DNA of 64,000 nucleotides, taken from Chamaelirium japonicum. Lineage: Eukaryota > Streptophyta > Magnoliopsida > Liliales > Melanthiaceae. Both the position numbers and the translations under genes were made by a program. The stretch is taken from contig OX393551.1 in NCBI GenBank assembly GCA_947650365.1, forward strand, positions 1,694,001 to 1,758,000, written 5' to 3'. Below the pieces are notes generated by a model. That model saw only the letters and a program-made list of their open reading frames with translations, did no database searches and had not been told where the DNA came from. Below, in pieces: positions 13,025 to 25,628 of this stretch (position 1 is its first letter; every line of letters begins with the position of its first letter).

Positions 13025-13028
13025 TCCA
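13009..13028. other. J1 junction, reference copy (+ to - switch)
   Basis: Core GGATACATTCGTGCGAATCC: a 28-bp monomer whose dyad CATTCG-TG-CGAAT runs directly into CCATTC of the opposite orientation, with four bases (GTAT) of the expected reverse monomer missing. This form also closes + blocks at about 4939, 7323, 9037, 10991, 19374, 21833, 26731, 39206, 40435, 44002, 46669, 48099, 49769, 55249 and 61687. Its exact complement GGATTCGCACGAATGTATCC closes them at about 4701, 14922, 16056, 17552, 28809, 30066, 34050, 46055 and 49156. Together these are about half of all + to - switches. Confidence 0.93.
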
Positions 13029-14508
13029 TTCTATTTCATTCGTACGATCCATTCTAATTCATTCGCACGATCCATTCTAATTCATTCATACGATCCATTC
13101 TAATTCATTCATACGATCCATTCTAATTCATTCGTGCGATCCATTCGCATTCACTCAAACGATCCATTCTAATTCATTCATATGATCTATTCTAATTCAT
13201 TCGCACGAATGTATCCATTCTATTTCATTCGTACGATCCATTCTAATTCATTCGTACGATCCATTCTAATTCATTCGTATGATCTATTCTAATTCATTCG
13301 TACGATCCATTCTAATTCATTCGCACAATCTATTCTAATTCATTCATACGATCTATTCTAATTCATTAGCATGATCCATTCTAATTCATTCGTACGATCT
13401 ATTCTATTCCATTCGTACAATCCATTCTTACTCAATCGTATGATCCATTCTAATCCATTCGCACAATCTATTCTAATTCATTCGTACGATCCATTCTATT
13501 TCATTCGTACGATCCATTCTAATTCATACGATCCATTCTATTTCATTCATACAATCCATTTTAATTCATTCGCACGATCCATTCTAATTCATTCATACGA
13601 TCCATTCTAATTCATTCGTACGATCCATTCTAATTTCTTCGTATGATCTATTCTAATTCCTTCGTACGATCCATTCTAATTCCTTCGTACGATCCATTCA
13701 AATTCATTCGCAAGAATCTATCCATTCTAATTCATTCGTACGATCCATTCTAATTCATTCGCACGATCCATTCTAATTCATTAATACGATCCAATCTAAT
13801 TCATTTATACGATCTATTCTAATTCATTCGCACGAATATATCCTTTCTAATTCATTCGTACGATCCAAATTCATTTATCCGTACGATCTATTCTATTTCA
13901 TTCGTACGATCCATTCTTATCGTACGATCCATTCTAATTCAATCCATTCTAATTCATTCGTACGATCCATTCTAATTCATTCGTACGATCCATTCTAATT
14001 CATTCGTACGATTCATTCTAATTCAATCCATTCTAATTCATTCGTACGATCCATTCTTACTCATTCGTACGATCCATTCGTATCCATTCTAATTCATTCG
14101 TACGATCTATTCTAATTCATTCGTACGATCCATTCTAATTCCTTCGTACGATCCATTCTAATTCATTCGTACGATCCATTCTAATTCATTCGCACGATCC
14201 ATTGTAATTCATTCGCACGATCCATTCTAATTCATTCGTAAGATCCATTCTATTTCATTCATACGATCCATTCTAATTCATTCATACGATCTTTTCTAAT
14301 TCTTTCGCACGAATGTATCCATTCTAATTCATTCGTACGATCCATTCTAATTCATTCACACGATCCATTCTAATTCATTCACACGATCCATTCTAATTCA
14401 TTCGCACGATCCATTCTAATTCATTCGCACGATCCATTCTAATTCATTCGTACGATCCATTCTAATTCATTCTAATTCATTCGCACGATCCATTCTAATT
14501 CATGCATA
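13025..14508 (-). repeat. Block of - orientation, 1.5 kb
   Basis: T tag complement near 13150, the inverted 0.58-kb module at about 13300-13870, then M3 at about 13866. The part 13741-14340 is homologous to 52841-53420, with at least one 23-bp length difference. The end, CATGCATACGAATGAATCG, is a rare switch form. Confidence 0.93.
13300..13870 (-). repeat. 0.58-kb higher-order module, inverted copy
   Basis: Reverse complement of 10060-10638, with the module's GAAAGGATATATTC word read as GAATATATCCTTTC near 13848. The 240-bp core at 13371-13610 is also present with few changes at 20311-20550. Confidence 0.9.
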
Positions 14509-14922
14509 CGAATGAATCGTACGAATAGATTGTGCGAATGGAATAGAATGGATCATACGATTGAGTAGGAATGGATTGTACGAATGAAATAGAATAGATC
14601 GTATGAATGAATTAGAATGGATCGTGCGAATAAATTAGAATGGATCGTATGAATGAATTAGAATGGATCGTGCGAATGAATTAGAATATAGATCGTACGA
14701 ATGAATTAGAATGGATCGTACGAATGAATTAGAATGGATCATGCGAATGAATTAGAATGGATCGTACGAATGAATTAGAATAGATTGTGCGCATGAATTA
14801 GAATGGATCGTACGAATGAATTAGAATGGATCGTACGAATGAATTAGAATGGATCGTATGAATGAATTAGAATGGATCGTGTGAATGAATTAGAATGGAT
14901 CGTACGATTGAAATAGAATGGA
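14509..14922 (+). repeat. Short + block with M1 complement
   Basis: Begins GAATGAATCGTACGAATAG and carries the M1 tag complement (CGATTGAGTAGG form) near 14558 and an AATATAGATCG insertion near 14695 that also marks 21178, 25250 and 35828. Closed by the complement form of J1. Confidence 0.92.
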
Positions 14923-15794
14923 TTCGCACGAATGTATCCATTCTAATTCATTCGTACTATCCATTCTAATTCATTCGTACAATCCATTCTAATTCATTCG
15001 CACGATCCATTCGCATTCACTCAAACGATCCATTCTAATTCATTCATATGATCCATTCTAATTAATTCGTACGATCCATTCTAATTCATTCGTACGATCC
15101 ATTCTAATTCATTCGCACAATCTATTCTAATTTATTCGTACGATCCATTCTAATTCATTCGCACGATCCATTCTAATTCATTCGTACGATCCATATTCTA
15201 ATTCATTCGCACCATCCATTCTAATTCGAACCATTCTAATTCATTCGTACAATCCATTCTAATTCATTCATACGATCCATTCTAATTCATTCGCACAATC
15301 TATTCTAATTCATTCTTACGATCCATTCTAATTCATTCGCACGATCCATTCTAATTCATTCGTACGATCCATTCTTACTCATTCGTACGATCCATTCTAA
15401 TTCATTTGCACGAAGGTATCCATTCTAATTCATTCGTACTATCCATTCTAATTCCTTCGTACGATCCATTCTAATTCCTTCGTACGATCCATTCGGATAC
15501 ATTCGTGCGAATCCATTCTATTTCATTCGTACGATCCATTCTAATTCATTCGCATGATCCATTCTAATTCATTCATACGATCCATTCTATTTCATTCGTA
15601 CGATCCATTCTTACTCATTCGTACGATCCATTCTAATTCATTCGCACGATCCATTGTACCATTCTATTTCATTCGTACGATCTATTCTAATTCATTCGCA
15701 CGATCCATTCTAATTCATTCATACGATCCATTCTAATTCCTTCGTACGATCCATTCTAATTCATTCTTACGATCCATTCTAATTCATTCGCACG
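14923..15794 (-). repeat. Block of - orientation with a tiny + insert
   Basis: Opens with J1 complement and the T complement near 15008. M2 complement is near 15405. At about 15494-15512 a CATTCGGATACATTCGTG insert leads straight back through a J1 core; the same form is at 3457 and 44449. The + block resumes at CGCACGATGGATCG. Confidence 0.92.
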
Positions 15795-16290
15795 ATGGAT
15801 CGTACGAATGAAATAGAATGGATTGTACGAATGAGATAGAATGGATCGTACGAATGAATTAGAATGGATAATTCATGCGAATAAATTAGAATGGATTGTA
15901 CGAATGAATTAGAATAGATTGTGCGAATGAATTAGAATGGATCGTACGAATGAATTAGAATGGGCCGTACGAATGAATTAGAATGGATCGTATGAATGAA
16001 TTAGAATGGATCTTGCGAATGAATTAGAATGGATCGTACGAATGAAATAGAATGGATTCGCACGAATGTATCCATTCTAATTCATTCGTACGATCCATTC
16101 TAATTCATTCGTACAATCCATTCTAATTCATTCGCACGATCCATTCGCATTCACTCAAACGATCCATTCTAATACATTCATATGATCCATTCTAATTCAT
16201 TCGCACGAATGTATCCATTCTATTTCATTCGTACGATCCATTCTAATTCATTCGCACGATCCATTCTAATTCATTCATATGATCCATTCT
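15795..16290. repeat. Alternating blocks (+ then -)
   Basis: Plus 15795-16056, minus 16057-16290. The - block repeats the J1 complement plus T complement layout seen at 14923. It ends in a perfect 22-bp tail-to-tail palindrome, 16282-16303, centred on TAATTA. Confidence 0.92.
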
Positions 16291-17552
16291 AATTAGAATG
16301 GATTGTACGAATGAATTAGAATAGATTGTGCGAATGAATTAGAATGGATCGTGCGAATGAGTTAGAATGGATCATACGAAGGAATTAGAATGGATCGTAC
16401 GAATGAATTAGAATGGATCGTGCGAATAAATTAGAATGGATCGTGCGAATGAATTAGAATGGATCGTACGAATGAGTAAGAATGAATCGTACGAATGAAA
16501 TAGAATGGATCGTACGAATGAATTAGAATGGATCGTGCGAATGAATTAGAATTGATCGTACGAATGAATTAGAATAGATTGTGCGAATGAATTAAAATGA
16601 TTCGTATAAATGAATTAGAATGGATCGTACGAGTGAATTAGAATGGATATGAAGGAATTAGAATGGATCGTACGAATGAATTAGAATGGATCGTATGAAT
16701 GAAATAGAATGGATCGTACGAATAAATTAGAATGGATCGTGCGAATGAATTAGAATGGATCGTACGAATGAATTAGAATGGATCGTACGAAGGAATTAGA
16801 ATGGATAGTACGAATGAATTAGAATGGATACCTTCGTGCAAATGAAATAGAATGGATCGTACGAATGAATTAGAATGGATCGTATGAATGAATTAGATTG
16901 GATCGTATTAATGAATTAGAATGGATCGTACGAATGAATTAGAATAGATCATACGAATGAATTAGAATGGATACGAATGGATCGTACGAATGAGTAAGAA
17001 TGGATCGTACGAATAAAATAGAATGGATTGTACGAATGAATTAGAATGGATACATTCGTGCGAATGAATTAGGATGGATCGTATGAATGAATTAGAATGG
17101 ATCGTACGAATGAATTAGAATGGATACATTCGTGTGAATGAATTAGAATGGATCATATGAATGAATTAGAATCAATTTTACGAATGAATTTGAATGGATC
17201 ATGCGAATGAATTAGAATGGATCGTGCGAATGAATTAGAATGGATCGTATGAATGAATTAGAATAGATCGTACGAATGAATTAGAATGGATCGTACGAAG
17301 GAATTAGAATGGATCGTACGAAGGAATTAGAATCTATTCTAATTTATTCGTATGAATTAGAATGGATCATACGAATGAATTAGAATGGATCGTGCGAATG
17401 AATTAGAATGGATTGTACGAATGAATTAGAATTGATCGTACGAATGAATTAGAATGGATCGTACGAATGAATTAGAATGGATCGTATGAATGAATTAAAA
17501 TGGATCATGCGAATGAATTAGAATGGATCGTACGAATGAAATAGAATGGATT
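16291..17552 (+). repeat. Block of + orientation with an 18-bp - insert
   Basis: M2 near 16825. From about 16860 to 17270 it parallels 36425-36835 at an offset of 19561 bp, sharing GATTGGATCGTATTAATG, GGATACGAATGG and AATTAGGATGG. At about 17333-17350 a single reversed partial monomer (TCTATTCTAATTTATTCG) interrupts the block. Closed by J1 complement. Confidence 0.92.
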
Positions 17553-17893
17553 CGCACGAATGTATCCATTCTAATTCATTCGTACGATCCATTCTAATTC
17601 ATTCGTACAATCCATTCTAATTTATTCGCACGATCCATTCACATTCACTCAAACGATCCATTCTAATTCATTCATATGATCCATTCTAATTCATTCGCAC
17701 GAATGAATCCATTCTAATTCATTCGCACGATCCATTCTAATTCATTCATACGATCCATTCTATTTCATTCGTACGATCCATTCTTACTCATTCGTACGAT
17801 CCATTCTAATTCATTTGCACGTAGGTATCCATTCTAATTCATTCGTACTATCCATTCTAATTCCTTCTTACGATCCATTCTAATTCCTTCGTA
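17553..17893 (-). repeat. Short - block, T complement to M2 complement
   Basis: Starts with J1 complement, then CACATTCACTCAAACG near 17640 and a mutated M2 complement (CACGTAGGTATCC) near 17818. Ends at a K1-type switch, CCTTCGTACGAATGAG. Confidence 0.92.
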
Positions 17894-19374
17894 CGAATGA
17901 GTAAGAATGTATAGTACGAATGAATTATAATGGATCGTACGAATGAATTAGCATTGATCGTGCTAATGAATTAGAATGGAACGTACGAATGAATTAGAAT
18001 GGATCGTAGAATGGATCGTATGAATGAATTAGATTGGAATGAATTAGAATGGATTGTGCGAATGAATTAGAATGGATCGTATGAATGAATTAGAATGGAT
18101 CGTACGAATGAGTTAGAATAGATTGTGCGAATGAATTAGAATGGATCGTACGAATGAATTAGAATGGTTCGTGCTAATGAATTAGAATGGATCGTACGAA
18201 TGAATTAGAATGGATACATTCGTGCGAAAGAATTAGAATAGATCGTATGAATGAATTAGAATGGATCGTATGAATGAATTAGAACGGATATATTCGTGAA
18301 AATGAATTAGAATGGATCGTATGAGTGTGAATGAATTAGAATGGATTGTGCGAATGAAATAGAATGGATTGTACGAATGAATTAGAATGGATCGTACGAA
18401 TGAATTAGAATAGATTGTATGAATGAATTAGAATGGATACAATGGATCGTATTAATGAATTAGAATGGATCGTGCGAATGAATTAGAATGGATCGTACGA
18501 ATGAGTAAGAATGGATCGTACGAATGAATTATAATGGATTGAATTAGAATGAATCGTACGAATGAATTAGAATGGATCGTACGAATGAATTCGAATGGAT
18601 CGTACGAATAAATTAGAATAGATTGTGCGAATGAATTAGAATAGATTGTGCGAATGAATTATAATGGATCGTACGAATGAATAAGAATGGATAAATTCGT
18701 GCAAATGAATAAGAATGGATTGTATGAATGAATTAGATTGGATCGTATAAATGAATTAGAATGGATCGTACGAATGAATTAGAATGGATCGTGCGAATGA
18801 ATTAGAATGGATCGTATGAATGAATTAGAATGGATCATGCGAATGAATTAAAATGGATCGTATGAATGAAATAGAATGGATCGTAAGAATTAGAATGGAT
18901 CGTACGAATGAAATAGAATGGATCGTACGAATGAATTAGAATGGATATGAATGGATCGTACGAATGAGTAAGAATGGATCGTACGAATGAAATAGAATGG
19001 ATTGTGCGAATGAATTAGAATGGATCGTACGAATGAATTAGAATAGATTGTGCGAATGAATCAGAATGGATCGTACGAATGAATTAGAATGGATCGTACG
19101 AATGAATTAGAATGGATCGAATGAATGAATTAGAATAGATTGTGCGAATGAATTAGAATGGATCGTACGAATGAATTGGAATGGATACATTCGTGCGAAT
19201 GAATTAGAATGGATCGTACGAATGAATTGGAATGGATACATTCGTGCGAATGAATTAGAATGGATCGTATGAATGAATTAGAGTGGATACATTCGTACAA
19301 ATGAATTAGAATGGATCGTACGAATGAATTAGAATGGATCGTACGAATGAATTAGAAAGGATACATTCGTGCGA
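17894..19374 (+). repeat. Block of + orientation, 1.5 kb
   Basis: Near 17945-18030 it carries GCATTGATCGTGCTAATG followed by GATCGTAGAATGG, the same variant pair as in the palindrome arm at 1795-1860. A GTGTGAATG insertion is near 18325. Closed by J1 after a GAAAGGATACATTCG unit. Confidence 0.93.
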
Positions 19375-19963
19375 ATCCATTCTATTTCATTCGTACGATC
19401 CATTCTAATTCATTCGCACGATCCATAACGAATTAGAATGGATTGTACGAATGAATTAGAATGGATCGTACGAATGAATTAGAATGGATCGTACGAATGA
19501 ATTAGAATGGATCGTACGAATGAATTAGAATGGATTGAATTAGAATGAATCATACGAATGAATTAGAATGGATCGTACGAATGAATTAGAATGGATCGTG
19601 CGAATGAATTAGAATGGGTCGTACTAATGAATTAGAATGGATACACGATCCAGATCCATTCTAATTCATTCGTACGATCCATTCTATTTCATTCATACGA
19701 TCCATTCTAATTCATTCATACGATCGTACGAAGGAAATAGAATGGATCGTGCGAATGAATTAGAATATGGATCGTACGAAGGAATTAGAATGGATCGTAC
19801 AAATGAATTCGAATGTATCCTTTCTAATTCGTTCGTACGATCCATTCTAATTCATTCGTACGATCCATTCTAATTCATTCGCACGATCCATTCTAATTCA
19901 TTCGCACGATCCTACGAATGAATTAGAATAGATTGTGCGAATGAATTAGAATGGATCTGGATC
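19375..19963. repeat. Fast-switching zone, six blocks in 0.6 kb
   Basis: Minus 19375-19427, plus 19428-19645, minus 19646-19724, plus 19725-19809, minus 19810-19911, plus 19912-19963. It holds J2 at 19639-19657, J3 near 19808, and the exact complement of J2 at 19953-19971. Part of this layout, from the TATCCTTTC unit to GGATCTGGATCG, recurs at about 57470-57621. Confidence 0.9.
19639..19657. other. J2 junction, reference copy (+ to - switch)
   Basis: Core GGATACACGATCCAGATCC. Other copies: 27912 (GGATACGCG form), 32229, 50215 and 57638, with partial relatives within about 52364-52378 and 60290-60310. Inverted: GGATCTGGATCGTGTATCC at 19953-19971. GATCCAGATCC is found only at this junction family. 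Confidence 0.92.
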
Positions 19964-20872
19964 GTGTATCCATTCTAATTCATTCGTACGACCCATTCTA
20001 ATATATTCGTACGATCCATTCTAATTCATTCATACGATCCATTCTATTTCATTCGTACGATCCATTCTTACTCATTCGTACGATCAATTCTAATTCATTA
20101 GCATGATCCATTCTAATTCATTCGTACGATCTATTCTATTTCATTCATACAATCCATTCTTACTCAATCGTACGATCCATTCTAATTCATACGATCCATT
20201 CTAATTCATTCGCACGAATGTATCCATTCCAATTCATTCGTACGATCCATTCTAATTCATTCGCACAATCTATTCTAATTCATTCGTACGATCAATTCTA
20301 ATTCATTAGCATGATCCATTCTAATTCATTCGTACGATCTATTCTATTTCATTCGTACAATCCATTCTTACGCAATCGTATGATCCATTCTAATCCATTC
20401 GCACAATCTATTCTAATTCATTCGTACGATCCATTCTATTTCATTCGTACGATCCATTCTAATTCATACGATCCATTCTATTTCATTCATACGATCCATT
20501 TTACTTCATTCGCACGATCCATTCTAATTCATTCGTACTATCCATTCTAATTCATTCGTACTATCCATTCTAATTCCTTCGTACGATCCATTCTAATTCA
20601 TTCGTACGATCCATTCTAATTCATTCATACGATCCATTCTAATTCATTCGTACGATCCATTCTAATTCCTTCGTACGATCCATTCTAACTCATTCATACG
20701 ATCCATTCTAATTCATTCGTACGATCCATTCTAATTCATTCGTACGATTCATTCTAATTCAATCCATTCTAATTCATTCGTACTATCCATTCTAATTTCT
20801 TCGTACGATCCATTCTAATTCCTTCGTATGATCCATTCTAATTCATTTGTACGATCCATTCTAATACATTCG
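19964..20872 (-). repeat. Block of - orientation, 0.9 kb
   Basis: Begins with the complement of J2. Carries a 240-bp M1 core at 20311-20550 (with ACGCAATCG) and from 20581 the segment repeated at 35229. Ends at K1 (ACATTCGTACGAATG). Confidence 0.93.
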
Positions 20873-21456
20873 TACGAATGAATTAGAAAGGATAGTACGA
20901 ATGAATTAGAATGGATCGTACGAATGAATTAGAATGGATCGTACGAAGGAATTAGAATGGATCGTACGAAGGAATTAGAATGGATAGTACGAATGAATTA
21001 GAATGGATTAAATTAGAATGAATCGTACGAATGAATTAGAATGGATCGTACGATTGAGTAAGAATGGATTGTACGAATGAAATAGAATAGATCGTACGAA
21101 TGAATTAGAATGGATCGTGCGAATAAATTAGAATGGATCGTATGAATGAATTAGAATGGATCGTGCGAATGAATTAGAATATAGATCGTACGAATGAATT
21201 AGAATGGATCGTACGAATGAATTAGAATGGATCGTGCGAATGAATTAGAATGGATCGTACGAATGAATTGGAATGGATACATTCGTGCGAATGAATTAGA
21301 ATGGATCGTACGAATGAAATAGAATGGATCGTTTGAGTGAATTAGAATAGATTGTGCGAATGAATTAGAATGGATCATACGAATGAATTAGAATGGATCG
21401 TGCGAAGGAGTTAGAATGGAGAATGGATCGTGCGAATGAATTAGAATGGATCGTAC
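20581..21456. repeat. 876-bp segment duplicated at 35229-36104, copy 1
   Basis: Compared base by base with 35229-36104: 876 bp at a constant offset of 14,648, no gaps, two mismatches (near 20689 and 21012). It spans a K1 switch, so it includes both a - half and a + half. Marker units are TACATTCGTACG, GAAAGGATAG, AATATAGATCG and GAGTTAGAATGGAGAATGG. Confidence 0.95.
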
Positions 21457-21833
21457 GAATGAATTAGAATGGATCGTACTAATGAATTAGAATGGATCGT
21501 GTGATACATTCGTGCGAATGAATTAGAATGGATCATACGAATGAATTAGAATGGATTCATTCGTGCGAATGAATTAGAATGGATCGTACGAATGAGTAAG
21601 AATGGATCGTACGAATGAATTAGAATGGATTGAATTAGAATGAATCGTACGAATGAATTAGAATAGATCGTACGAATGAATTAGAATGGATCGTACGATT
21701 GAATTAGAATGGATTGAATTAGAATGGATCAGACGAATAAATTAGAATAGATTGTACGAATGAATTAGAATGGATCGTACGAATGAATTAGAATGGATCG
21801 TATGAATGAATTAGAATGGATACATTCGTGCGA
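20873..21833 (+). repeat. Block of + orientation
   Basis: The first 580 bp belong to the duplicated 876-bp segment. Afterwards GTGTGATACATTCG near 21490 is a fused 28-bp unit, and a 15-bp unit is near 21628. Closed by J1. Confidence 0.93.
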
Positions 21834-22260
21834 ATCCATTCTATTTCATTCGTACGATCCATTCTAATTCATTCGCACGATCCATTCTAATTCATTCATA
21901 TGATCCATTCTAATTCATTCGCACGATCCATTCTAATTCATTCGCACGATCCATTCTAATTCATTCATACAATCCATTCTAATTCTCTTGCACGAATGTA
22001 TCTATTCTAATTCATTCGTACGATCCATTCTAATTCATTCGTACGATCCATTCTAGTTCATTCGCATAATCTATTCTAATTCATTCACACTCATACGATC
22101 CATTCTAATTCATTCGTGCGAATGAATTAGAATGGATCGTATGAATGAATTAGAGTGGATACATTCGTACGATCCATTCTAATTCATTCTAATTCATTAG
22201 AATGGATTGCATGAATGAATTAGAATAGATCGTACGAATGAATTAGAATGGATCGTACGA
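21834..22260. repeat. Alternating short blocks
   Basis: Minus 21834-22114, plus 22115-22168, minus 22169-22196, plus 22197-22260. The 28-bp - block TACGATCCATTCTAATTC reads out of a + GGATACATTCG. The last switch, GTACGAAATGTATCC, is a form I did not see elsewhere. Confidence 0.88.
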
Positions 22261-24954
22261 AATGTATCCATTCTAATTCATTCGTACGATCCATTCTAAT
22301 TCATTCATATGATCCATTCTTACACATTCGTACGATCCAATCTAATTCATTCATACAATCCATTCTACGATCCATTCTAATTCATTCGTACGTTCCATTC
22401 TAATTCATTCGTACGATCCATTCAAATTCATTAATACGATCCATTCTAATTCATTCGCACGATCCATTCTAATTCATTCGTACGATCCATTCTAATTCAT
22501 TCGCACGATCCATTCTATTTCATTCGTACGATCCATTCTAATTCATTCGCACGAATGTATCCATTCCAATTCATTCGTACGATCCATTCTAATTCATTCG
22601 CACAATCTATTCTAATTCATTCGTACGATCAATTCTAATTCATTCGCACGTATCCATTCTAATTCATTCATACGATCCATTCTATTTCATTCGTACGATC
22701 CATTCTTACTCATTTGTACGATCCATTCTAATTCATTCGTACGATCCATTCTAATTCATTCGTACGATCCATTCTAATTCATTCGCACAATCTATACGTT
22801 CCATTCTAATTCATTCGTAAGATATATTCTAATTTATTCGCACGATCCATTCTAATTCATTCGTACGATCCATTCTAATTCATTCGCACAATCTATTCTA
22901 ATTCATTCGAACGATCCTTTCTAATTCATTCATACGATCCATTCTAATTCATTCGTACGATCTATTCTTTTTCATTCGTACAATCCTTTCTTACTCAATC
23001 GTATGATCCATTCTAATCCATTCGCACAATCTATTCTAATTCATTCGTACGATCCATTCTATTTCATTCGTACGATCCATTCTAATTCATACGATCCATT
23101 CTATTTCATTCATACGATCCATTTTAATTCATTTGCACGATCCATTCTAATTCATTCATACGATCCATTCTAATTCATTTATACAATCCATTTTAATTTA
23201 GTCGCACAATCTATTCTAATTCATTCGTACGATCAATTCTAATTCATTAGCATGATCCATTCTAATTCATTCGTACGATCTATTCTATTTCATTCGTACA
23301 ATCCATTTTTACTCAATCGTATGATCCATTCTAATCCATTCGCACAATCTATTCTAATTCATTCATACGATCCATTCTAATTTATTCGCACGATCCATTC
23401 TAATTCCTTCGTATGATCCATTCTAATTCATTCGTACGGTATGATTCATTCTAATTCATTCGTACGATTCATTCTAATTCATTCGTACAATCTATTCTAT
23501 TTCATTCGCACAATCTATTATAATTCATTCGAACGATCCATTCTAATTCATTCATACGATCCATTCAAATTCATTCGTACGAATCTATCCATTCTAATTC
23601 ATTCGTACGATCATTTCTAATTCATTCGCACGATCAATTCTAATTCATTAATACGATCAAATCTAATTCATTCATACGATCTATTCTAATTCATTCGCAC
23701 GAATATATCCTTTCTAATTCATTCGTACGATCCAAATTCATTTATCTGTACGATCTATTCTATTTCATTCGTACGATCCATTCTTATCGTACGATCCATT
23801 CTAATTCAATCCATTCTAATTCAGTCGTACGATCCATTCTAATTCATTCGTACGATCCATTCTAATTCATTCGTACGATTCATTCTAATTCAATCCATTC
23901 TAATTCATTCGTACGATCCATTCTATTTCATTCGCACGATCCATTCTAATTCATTCGCACGATCCATTCTAATTCATTCATACGATCCATTCTAATTCAT
24001 TCGTACGATCCATTCTAATTCATTCGTACGATCCATTCTAATTCATTCGCACAATCTATTCTAATTCATTCGTACGATCCATTCTAATTCATTCGCACGA
24101 TCCATTCTAATTCATTCATACGATCCATTCTATTTCATTCGTACGATCCATTCTTACTCATTCGTACGACCCATTTTAATTTATTTGCTCTAAGGTATCC
24201 ATTCTAATTCATTCGTACTATCCATTCTAATTCCTTCGTACGATCCATTCTAATTCCTTCGTACGATCCATTCTAATTCATTCGTACGATCCATTCTAAT
24301 TCATTCGCACAATCCATTCTAATTCATTCACACTCATACGATCCATTCTAATTCATTCGTACGATCCATTCTATTTCATTCGTACGATCCATTCTAATTC
24401 ATACGATCCATTCTATTTCATTCATACGATCCATTTTAATTCATTCGCACGATCCATTCTAATTCATTTGTACGACCCATTCTAATTCATTCGCACGATC
24501 CATTCTAATTCATTTGTACGATCTAATCTATTTCATTCGTACAATCCATTCTAATTCATTCATACGATCCAATCTAATTCATTCATACGATCCATTCTAA
24601 TTCATTCGTACGATCTATTCTATTTCATTCATACGATCCATTCTAATTCGTTTGTACGATCCTTCCTAATTCCTTCGTACGATCCATTCTATTTCATTCG
24701 TATGACCCATTCTAATTCATAAGTGCGATCCATTCTAATTCATTCAATCGATCCATTCTAATTCATTCGTACGATCCATTCTAATTCATTCGCACGATCC
24801 ATTCTAATTCATTCATACGATCCAATCTAATTCATTCATACGATCCATTCTAATTCATTCGTACAATCCATTCTAATTCATTCGCACGATCCATTCTAAT
24901 TCATTCGTATGATTCATTCTAATTCAATCCATTCTAATTCATTCGTATGATCCA
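22261..24954 (-). repeat. Block of - orientation, longest single block (2.7 kb)
   Basis: Holds M5 near 22790, M1 tags near 22991 and 23311, M3 near 23731 (ATTTATCTGTACG form), an M2 complement relative (TTTGCTCTAAGG) near 24183 and a short CTACGATCCATTC unit near 22367 like that in the palindrome. All the module order here is - on this strand, unlike the mixed blocks either side. Confidence 0.94.
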
Positions 24955-25628
24955 TTGATACATTCGTGCGAATGAATTATAATGGATCGTATGAATGAAT
25001 TAGAGTGGATACATTCGTACAAATGAATTAGAATGGATCGTACGAATGAATTATAATGGATACATTCGTGCGAATGAATTAGAATGGATCATATGAATGA
25101 ATTAGAATGGATCGTTTGAGTGAATTAGAATAGATTGTGCGAATGAATTAGAATGGATCGTACGAATGAATTAGAATGGATCGTGCGAATAAATTAGAAT
25201 GGATCGTATGAATGAATTAGAATGGATCGTGCGAATGAATTAGAATATAGATCGTACGAATGAATTAGAATGGATCGTACGAATGAATTCGAATGTATCC
25301 TTTCTAATTCATTCGTACGATCCATTCTAATTCATTCGTACGATCCATTCTAATTCATTCGTACGATCCATTCAAATTCATTCGCACGATCCATTCTAAT
25401 TAATTCGCACGATCCATTCTAATTCATTCATACGATCCATTCTAATTTATTCGATCGAATGTATCCATTCTAATTCATTCGTTCGATCCATTCTAATTCA
25501 TTCGTATGATCCATTCTAATTCATTCGCACGATCCATTCTAATTCATGCATACGATCCAATCTAATTCATTCATACGATCCATTCTAATTCATTCGCACG
25601 AATGTATTCATTCTAATTCATTCGTACA
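24955..25628. repeat. Two blocks (+ then -) joined by J3
   Basis: Plus 24955-25288, minus 25289-25628. The + block has GTTTGAGTGAATTAG and AATATAGATCG. J3 (GAATTCGAATGTATCC then TTTC) joins the halves; other J3 copies are near 19808, 27390 and 37288. The - half ends at K2 (centre 25628.5). Confidence 0.92.

Noticed and set aside
13009-13028. Recombinase recognition site (site-specific inversion system)
   Set aside because: The repeated J1 core in both orientations invites this idea, but no recombinase gene is present and shared long flanks show that copies arose by duplication of the whole neighbourhood.
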